Below, piece after piece: positions 58,505 through 64,000 of a DNA stretch of 64,000 nucleotides. Numbering within the stretch: the first letter of the stretch is position 1; each line of letters opens with the position of its first letter. The stretch lies in contig OZ245874.1 of the NCBI GenBank assembly GCA_965229335.1, positions 6,634,001 through 6,698,000 of the forward strand. Direction: 5' to 3'. The notes under the pieces are model-generated. The model saw only the letters and a program-made list of their open reading frames with translations, was not told the DNA's origin and ran no database searches. The translations under genes were made by a program, and so were the position numbers. The DNA is from JAFKFH01 sp017307375. Lineage in GTDB: Bacteria > Pseudomonadota > Alphaproteobacteria > Ferrovibrionales > Ferrovibrionaceae.

Positions 58505-59617
58505 ATGACCGAGCAGATCTACGACCAAGAGGGCCAGCGGCCCAGAGGCTATGACGGCGTCGGCATGTCGCTTGCGGCGGCCCGTCAGCGGCTTGGCCTG
58601 TCGCGCGAGGAGGTCGCCGACCGCCTGCGCATCCGCTCGGCCTTTCTCGAGGCGATCGAGCGCGGGCGGTTCGAGCAATTGCCCGGCCGCACCTATGCGC
58701 TCGGCTTTCTGCGCGCCTACGGCGAATTCCTCGGCCTCGACCCCGATGCGGTGATCGAGGCCTATCGCCGCGAGGGCATCGAGGGCGCCCAGGCCTCGCC
58801 CTACCAGTTCCGCATGCCCAAGGCCGAGCATCGCACGCCGCGCATCGGCCTGGTGCTGGTGATGCTGGCGGTCGCCGTGCTGGCCTATGCCGGCTGGCGC
58901 TATGCCCAGGAATTCGGCCTCGGCGAAACCCTGGGCATTCCCGCGGTGCCCGACCGCCTGGCCGAACTGGTGCCGCCGCCCAAGCCGGTCGAACCGGCCC
59001 ACACCCCGCCGGCCGACGGCACCGCGGCGACCAGCGCCGCGACCCCGCCGCCCGACACCGCGACGGCGACGGCCACGCCGCCGGCCGTCCCGTCGGCCCC
59101 GGCTGCAACCGCACCGGCTGCGACTGCACCGGCCGTACCCGCGCCGGCCACCACCGCACCGCCGGCGATCGAGCCGACGCGGCCCGCGGCGCCGCCGCCC
59201 GCGCCCACGGCCGAGGTGCCGCCCCCGCTGCCCGCGACCGGCGCGGTCTATGGCGGCGAGAACGGCGATTCCCGTGTCGTCATCCGCGCCAAGGCCGACA
59301 GCTGGGTCCAGGTCTTCGGCCCCGGCGAGGAAATGCTGCTGTCGCGCATCCTGCGTGCCGGCGACAGCTACAAGGTGCCGAACCGCCCCGATCTGCGCCT
59401 GACCACCGGCAATGCCGGCGCGCTCGAGATCCTGATCGAGGGTCAGGCCCTGCCGCCGCTGGGCGCCCAGGGCCAAGTCCGCCGCAACATCCCGCTCGAC
59501 GGCGAGAAGCTCAAGGCCGCCGCCGCCAATCCGCCGCCGCCCCCGGCGCCGGCCCGGCGCGAGACCCCGTCCGCGTCGTCGGCCGCCCCGGCCCTGCCCG
59601 TCCAGCCGCAGAACTAG
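58505..59617 (+). CDS. RodZ-like helix-turn-helix membrane protein with DUF4115 domain
   Basis: The product has 370 residues from the ATG at 58505. The N-terminal RodZ-type helix-turn-helix has LRAARQRLG-like AAARQRLGLSREEVADRLRI and LPGRTYALGFLRAYGEFLGL. A single membrane helix lies at about 120-140 and is followed by a long Pro/Ala/Thr-rich periplasmic linker. The C-terminal DUF4115 has DSWVQVFGPGEEMLLSRIL and YKVPNRPDLRLTTGNAG. It should link the MreB cytoskeleton to the cell wall. It lies immediately upstream of ispG, a common alphaproteobacterial order. Confidence 0.9.
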   Translation: MTEQIYDQEGQRPRGYDGVGMSLAAARQRLGLSREEVADRLRIRSAFLEAIERGRFEQLPGRTYALGFLRAYGEFLGLDPDAVIEAYRREGIEGAQASPYQFRMPKAEHRTPRIGLVLVMLAVAVLAYAGWRYAQEFGLGETLGIPAVPDRLAELVPPPKPVEPAHTPPADGTAATSAATPPPDTATATATPPAVPSAPAATAPAATAPAVPAPATTAPPAIEPTRPAAPPPAPTAEVPPPLPATGAVYGGENGDSRVVIRAKADSWVQVFGPGEEMLLSRILRAGDSYKVPNRPDLRLTTGNAGALEILIEGQALPPLGAQGQVRRNIPLDGEKLKAAAANPPPPPAPARRETPSASSAAPALPVQPQN

Positions 59618-59688
59618 GCCGGAACCTTGCCAACTCCGAGCCTCGGGGCCATGTTAGGCGCCGGCAGCCCTATGGGACCCCGAGACCG

Positions 59689-60825
59689 ATGACCGTTCGC
59701 GCCTATCGCCAGATCATCCGCCGCAAGAGCCGCCAGATCCGCGTCGGCTCGGTCCTGGTCGGCGGCGATGCGCCGATCACGGTCCAGACCATGACCAACA
59801 CTCCGACCGCCGATGCCGCCGCCACGATCGAGCAGATCCGGCGGGCCGAGGCGGCCGGCGTCGATATCGTCCGCGTCTCCTGCCCCGACGAGGACTCGAC
59901 GCGGGCGCTGAAGGAGATCGTGCGCGCGGCCAGGGTGCCGGTCGTCGCCGACATCCATTTCCACTACAAGCGCGCCATCGAGGCCGCCGAGGCCGGTGCC
60001 GCCTGCCTGCGGATCAACCCCGGCAACATCGGTTCGGCCGAACGGGTGCGCGAGGTCGTCAAGGCGGCCAAGGACCACGGCTGCTCGATGCGCATCGGCG
60101 TCAATGCCGGCTCGCTGGAAAAGGACCTGCTGGAGAAATACGGCGAGCCCTGCCCCGAGGCGATGGTCGAGAGCGCGCTGGACCACGCCCGCATCCTGGA
60201 AGACAACGACTTCCGCGAATTCAAGATCTCGGTGAAGGCCTCCGACGTCTTCCTGGCGGTCGCCGCCTACCAGGCGCTGGCCGAGGCCTGCGACTATCCG
60301 CTGCATCTCGGCGTCACCGAGGCCGGCGGCTTCCGCACCGGCACGGTCAAGTCGTCGATCGGGCTGGGGTCGCTGCTGTGGGCGGGGATCGGCGACACGA
60401 TCCGCGTCTCGCTGTCGGCCGAGCCCGAGGAAGAGGTCCGCGTCGGCTTCGACATCCTGAAGTCGCTGGGGCTGCGCCATCGCGGCGTCAACGTCATTTC
60501 CTGCCCGTCCTGCGCGCGCCAGCAGTTCAACGTGATCAAGACGGTCGAGGTGCTGGAACAGCGCCTGGGCCACATCACCACGCCGATGACCGTCTCGGTG
60601 ATCGGCTGCGTGGTCAACGGCCCCGGCGAGGCGCGCGAGACCGATATCGGCCTGACCGGCGGCGGCAACAACGTCCATCAGGTCTACATCAACGGCCTGC
60701 CCGACCATCGGCTGCAGAATGCCGACGTGGTCGACCATCTGGTCGCCCTGATCGAGGATCGCGCGCGCCAGATCGAGGAAGCCAAGGCGGAAGCCGAGCG
60801 ACATTCCGCCGCGGCCGCCGAGTAG
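59689..60825 (+). CDS. ispG: 4-hydroxy-3-methylbut-2-en-1-yl diphosphate synthase
   Basis: The product has 378 residues. The TIM-barrel part has VQTMTNTPTADAAATIEQI and CLRINPGNIGS. The 4Fe-4S domain has CPSCARQQFN and a CVVNGPGEA motif that supplies the remaining cluster ligands. The enzyme makes HMBDP in the MEP isoprenoid pathway using flavodoxin or ferredoxin. It lies in the run rodZ-like, ispG, hisS, prfA, prmC. Confidence 0.97.
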   Translation: MTVRAYRQIIRRKSRQIRVGSVLVGGDAPITVQTMTNTPTADAAATIEQIRRAEAAGVDIVRVSCPDEDSTRALKEIVRAARVPVVADIHFHYKRAIEAAEAGAACLRINPGNIGSAERVREVVKAAKDHGCSMRIGVNAGSLEKDLLEKYGEPCPEAMVESALDHARILEDNDFREFKISVKASDVFLAVAAYQALAEACDYPLHLGVTEAGGFRTGTVKSSIGLGSLLWAGIGDTIRVSLSAEPEEEVRVGFDILKSLGLRHRGVNVISCPSCARQQFNVIKTVEVLEQRLGHITTPMTVSVIGCVVNGPGEARETDIGLTGGGNNVHQVYINGLPDHRLQNADVVDHLVALIEDRARQIEEAKAEAERHSAAAAE

Positions 60826-60886
60826 CGGCCGTCGCTTCTCCCCTGCCCGCCTGCATCGATCCGCCTTTCCGACTGAAGAGATTCCC

Positions 60887-62128
60887 ATGGCCAAGTTCCA
60901 GTCCGTCCGCGGCACCCATGACCTGTTGCCCGAGGATTTCCGCCGCCACGCCCATGTCGTCGGCACCGCGCGCGAGGTTGCGGCCGGCTACGGCTTCGCC
61001 GAGATCGCCACGCCGATCTTCGAGGCGACCGAGGTCTTCGCCCGCTCGATGGGCGAGACGTCGGACGTGGTGTCGAAGGAGATGTATTCCTTCACCGACA
61101 AGGGCGGCGAAAACCTGACCCTGCGGCCCGAATACACCGCCGGCATCTGCCGCGCCTTCATTTCGAACGGCCAGATGCAGAACGTGCCGTTCAAGGTCTT
61201 CGCCCATGGCCCGATGTTCCGCTACGAACGGCCGCAGAAGGGCCGCCAGCGCCAGTTCCACCAGATCGACATCGAGCTGATCGGCGCGGCCGAGCCGGAG
61301 GCCGACGTCGAGGTCATCACGCTGGGCGCCGACATCCTGGACCGCCTGGGCATCCTCGACAAATGCAGCCTGGAGCTGAATTCGCTGGGCGACCTGGAAA
61401 GCCGCGACGCCTATCGCGCGGCGCTCAAGGCCTACTACGCCGGCCATCTCGACGCGCTGTCGGAGGATTCGCGCCGACGGCTCGACAAGAACCCGCTGCG
61501 CATCCTCGATTCCAAGGACGAGGGCGACCGCGCCATCAACCAGAATGCGCCGCGCATCGGCGACTACTACACCGATGCCGCGCGCGACTTCCTGGCCCGG
61601 GTGCTGGACGGCCTGGCCGCGGCGGGCGTATCGGCCAACGTCAATCCGGCGCTGGTCCGCGGCCTCGACTACTACACCCACACCGCCTTCGAGTTCGTCA
61701 CCACCCATCTGGGCTCGCAGGGGGCGGTGATCGCCGGCGGCCGCTATGACGGGCTGATCGAGCAGTTGGGCGGCCCCTCGACCCCCGGCATCGGCTGGGC
61801 CGGCGGCATCGAGCGGCTGGCGATGCTGGCGGCGGCCGACCTGGCGGCGCCGCGCCCGCTGGCGCTGGTGCCGATGGGCGAAGCGGCCGAGCGCCAGGCG
61901 ATCGCGCTGGCCCGCACCTTGCGGCGCGAGGGCCTGGCCGTCGACCTCGCCTATCGCGGCAACATGCAGAAGCGGCTGAAGCGCGCCAACAAGGTGCAGG
62001 CCGCGGTCGCGGTGCTGATCGGCGACGACGAACTGGCCCGGGGCGTCGCCACGGTCAAGGACCTGGATCAGGGCAGCCAGGAGAGCATCGCGCTCGACCG
62101 CCTGATCGATTATCTCAAGACCCGCTGA
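60887..62128 (+). CDS. hisS: histidyl-tRNA synthetase
   Basis: The product has 413 residues, a class II synthetase. Motif 1 region is RGTHDLLPEDF, motif 2 is GPMFRYERPQKGRQRQFHQI, and the histidine-specific loop is LVRGLDYYTHTAFEF. The C-terminal anticodon domain includes YRGNMQKRLKRANKVQA. It charges tRNA-His in the cytoplasm. The stop codon shares one base with the prfA start (TGATG). Confidence 0.97.
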   Translation: MAKFQSVRGTHDLLPEDFRRHAHVVGTAREVAAGYGFAEIATPIFEATEVFARSMGETSDVVSKEMYSFTDKGGENLTLRPEYTAGICRAFISNGQMQNVPFKVFAHGPMFRYERPQKGRQRQFHQIDIELIGAAEPEADVEVITLGADILDRLGILDKCSLELNSLGDLESRDAYRAALKAYYAGHLDALSEDSRRRLDKNPLRILDSKDEGDRAINQNAPRIGDYYTDAARDFLARVLDGLAAAGVSANVNPALVRGLDYYTHTAFEFVTTHLGSQGAVIAGGRYDGLIEQLGGPSTPGIGWAGGIERLAMLAAADLAAPRPLALVPMGEAAERQAIALARTLRREGLAVDLAYRGNMQKRLKRANKVQAAVAVLIGDDELARGVATVKDLDQGSQESIALDRLIDYLKTR

Positions 62129-63204
62129 TGCTGCCCGAGGCCAAGCTCGACAAGGTGCTCGACCGCCACCGGCTGTTGCAGGCGCAGCTGGCGGAAGGCG
62201 CGCTGGGGCCGGAGGTCTTCGGCAAGGCCTCGAAGGAATATGCCGAGCTGTCGCCGCTGGTCGACGGCATCAACGCCTGGCGCAGCCTGAACCGCGAGGT
62301 TCGCGACCTGGAAGAGCTGGCCGCATCGGGCGATCCGGAGATGAAGGCGCTGGCCCAGGCCGAGCTGAAGGAGAAGCGCGAGGCGCTGCCCGAGACCGAG
62401 CGGGCGCTGAAGATCCTGCTGCTGCCGCGCGACGATGCCGACGAGCGCAACGCCATCGTCGAAGTCCGCGCCGGCACCGGCGGCGAGGAAGCAGCGCTGT
62501 TCGCCGGCCGGCTGTTCCGGATGTACCAGCGCTATGCCGAGATCAAGGGCTGGAAGGTCGAGGTGCTGTCCTATGGCGAGACCGACCTGGGCGGGCTGAA
62601 GGAGGGGGTTGCCGAAATCAGCGGGCGCGGCGCCTTCGGCCGGCTGAAATTCGAATCCGGCGTCCACCGGGTGCAGCGGGTGCCGGTGACCGAGGCATCG
62701 GGGCGCATCCACACCTCGGCCGCGACGGTGGCGGTGCTGCCGGAGGCCGAGGAAGTCGATGTCCGCATCGAGGACAAGGACCTGCGCGTCGACGTCTACC
62801 GGTCGTCGGGCGCCGGCGGCCAGCATGTCAACACGACCGACAGCGCCGTGCGCATCACCCATCTGCCGACCGGCATCGTGGTCACCCAGCAGGACGAGCG
62901 CTCGCAGCACAAGAACCGCGCCAAGGCACTGAAGGTGCTGCGCGCCCGGCTCTACGAGATGGAGCGGATGACCAAGGATGCCGCCCGCGCCGCCGAGCGC
63001 AAGGGCCAGGTCGGTTCGGGCGATCGGTCCGAGCGCGTGCGCACCTACAATTTTCCCCAAGGGCGCGTCACCGACCATCGCATCAACCTGACGCTCTACA
63101 AGATCGACAAGGTGATGGAGGGCGAGGCGCTCGACGAGATCGTCGAGGCGCTGATCCACGAGGATCAGGCCAGCCGCCTGGCCGCCGCCGAGGCCGAGGC
63201 CTGA
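62128..63204 (+). CDS. prfA: peptide chain release factor 1
   Basis: The product has 358 residues. The catalytic GGQ lies in SSGAGGQHVNTTDSAVRI. The stop-codon-recognition domain is VPVTEASGRIHTSAATVAV in the usual place, with the PxT-type motif region upstream of GGQ. RF1 identity over RF2 is supported by the length, the absence of a programmed frameshift and the adjacent prmC. It terminates translation at UAA and UAG. It is coupled to hisS by a one-base overlap. Confidence 0.97.
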   Translation: MLPEAKLDKVLDRHRLLQAQLAEGALGPEVFGKASKEYAELSPLVDGINAWRSLNREVRDLEELAASGDPEMKALAQAELKEKREALPETERALKILLLPRDDADERNAIVEVRAGTGGEEAALFAGRLFRMYQRYAEIKGWKVEVLSYGETDLGGLKEGVAEISGRGAFGRLKFESGVHRVQRVPVTEASGRIHTSAATVAVLPEAEEVDVRIEDKDLRVDVYRSSGAGGQHVNTTDSAVRITHLPTGIVVTQQDERSQHKNRAKALKVLRARLYEMERMTKDAARAAERKGQVGSGDRSERVRTYNFPQGRVTDHRINLTLYKIDKVMEGEALDEIVEALIHEDQASRLAAAEAEA

Positions 63205-63216
63205 GGCGCGCGGGGC

Positions 63217-64000
63217 ATGACCCTGCCCCAGCCCCCCCGCCGCGACACCGCGCTCGCCTGGGCGACCTCCCGGCTGCGCGATGCCGGCATCGACGAGCCG
63301 CGGCTGGATGCGACGCTGCTGCTGTGCGCGGCGCAGGGCATCGGCCGCACCGCGCTGATCAGCGCGCCGGAGGCACCGCTCGCCGCCGACGAGGCCGCGG
63401 CCTTCGCCGCCATGGTGGCGCGCCGCGCCGCGCACGAGCCGGTATCGCGCATCCTCGGCCATCGGGAATTCTGGAGCCTCGATTTCCGCCTGTCCGCCGC
63501 GACGCTCGATCCCCGGCCGGATTCGGAAATCCTGGTCGAGGCGGTGCTGGACCGTCTGGACGACCGCGCCCGGCCCTGGCGGCTGGTCGATCTCGGCACC
63601 GGCAGCGGCTGCCTGCTGCTGACGCTGCTGCACGAACTGCCGCAGGCCCGCGGTCTCGGCATCGACCGGGCGCCCGGGGCGGTGGCGATGGCGGCGGAGA
63701 ATGCGGCAATGCTCGGGCTCGCCGGCCGCGCCGCGTTTCGCGAGGGCGACTGGCTCGCCGGCGTGACCGAGACCTTCGACGTCGTCCTGTCGAATCCGCC
63801 CTACATCGCCTCGGCCGAGATAGCGACGCTCGCCCCCGAGGTGCGGCTGCACGACCCGCAGGGCGCGCTGGACGGCGGCGCCGACGGGCTCGACGCCTAT
63901 CGGGCGCTGCTGCCGCAGGCGGCCGCCCGGCTGGCCCCCGGCGGGCTCTGCGCGGTCGAGATCGGCCATGACCAGGCGGCGGCCGTCACCACGATGATGC
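63217..64000 (+). CDS. prmC: protein-(glutamine-N5) methyltransferase, release factor-specific, cut by window edge
   Basis: The frame is open from the ATG at 63217 to the window end, about 261 residues. A helical N-terminal domain (TALAWATSRLRDAGIDEPRL) precedes the SAM-binding fold with LVDLGTGSGCLLLTLL and the catalytic VLSNPPYIA motif (NPPY). PrmC methylates the Gln of the GGQ motif in release factors, which explains its place 12 bases after prfA. The last residues are missing only because of the window boundary. Confidence 0.95.
   Translation, partial: MTLPQPPRRDTALAWATSRLRDAGIDEPRLDATLLLCAAQGIGRTALISAPEAPLAADEAAAFAAMVARRAAHEPVSRILGHREFWSLDFRLSAATLDPRPDSEILVEAVLDRLDDRARPWRLVDLGTGSGCLLLTLLHELPQARGLGIDRAPGAVAMAAENAAMLGLAGRAAFREGDWLAGVTETFDVVLSNPPYIASAEIATLAPEVRLHDPQGALDGGADGLDAYRALLPQAAARLAPGGLCAVEIGHDQAAAVTTMM

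Noticed and set aside
62110..63969. Long open frame on the minus strand opposite prfA and prmC
   Set aside because: It is antisense to two well-conserved genes; such frames arise from the strong codon bias of GC-rich DNA. The same applies to long antisense frames opposite ispG (59614-60966), tkt (51827-53752), the receptor (17559-19232) and the fusion oxidoreductase (47583-49445).

Overview
The window is GC-rich chromosomal DNA from an alphaproteobacterium, most likely Rhodospirillales-like. The signs are the order rodZ-like, ispG, hisS, prfA, prmC; three small PAS_5-type proteins; a phasin with an adjacent TetR regulator; a DUF4169 protein; a MarR/OmpR/EnvZ-like signalling operon; and a perfect CtrA-type box. 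I do not assign a genus. No insertion sequence, phage gene, CRISPR array or rRNA was seen. Coding density is high and no gene-free stretch exceeds 300 bases.

1-11200 is a run of regulator/target pairs. A LysR gene is divergent from a crotonase (probable beta-diketone hydrolase), a peroxiredoxin-like protein and an EamA transporter cut by the window edge. A TetR gene is divergent from an MFS transporter, and a second LysR gene from a quinone oxidoreductase. A Cache-GGDEF diguanylate cyclase follows, then a MarR-FUSC efflux pair. 11300-15000 holds a DUF4142 protein, a GST and an unrecognised helix-turn-helix/acyltransferase-like gene pair. 15200-22500 is an iron-uptake island: ECF sigma factor, FecR-type anti-sigma, STN-containing TonB-dependent receptor, DUF3649, PepSY-TM and DUF3325 proteins, and a serine hydrolase.

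22500-31400 contains an aldo/keto reductase, a GST, a PAS_5 protein, an FAD-linked oxidase, and a MarR, response regulator, histidine kinase operon flanked by two pentapeptide-repeat proteins. The kinase lacks its phospho-acceptor histidine. 31400-43800 carries an enoyl-CoA hydratase, a LysR gene, a tRNA-binding protein, a phasin with a readable promoter and terminator, a TetR gene, a SYLF protein, two further PAS_5 proteins, a complete DctPQM-type TRAP transporter, a threonine aldolase, a secreted serine protease and a PLP-dependent dehydratase.

43800-51400 has a Tat-exported hydrolase, a LysR-linked redox operon (GST, a PNPOx/FNR/2Fe-2S fusion, DUF1348), an epimerase and tRNA-Ser(CGA). From 51400 on are a small lipoprotein, transketolase, a Tim44-like protein, a TPR-glycosyltransferase, and a tightly packed minus-strand operon of five genes. 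That operon holds two paralogous unknown proteins around a DNA glycosylase and a CWC protein. The housekeeping run ends in a truncated prmC.

The best candidates for new biology are the five-gene glycosylase operon, the histidine-less kinase, the unrecognised two-gene cassette at 13033-14969, and the crotonase that keeps the full 6-oxocamphor-hydrolase residue set.
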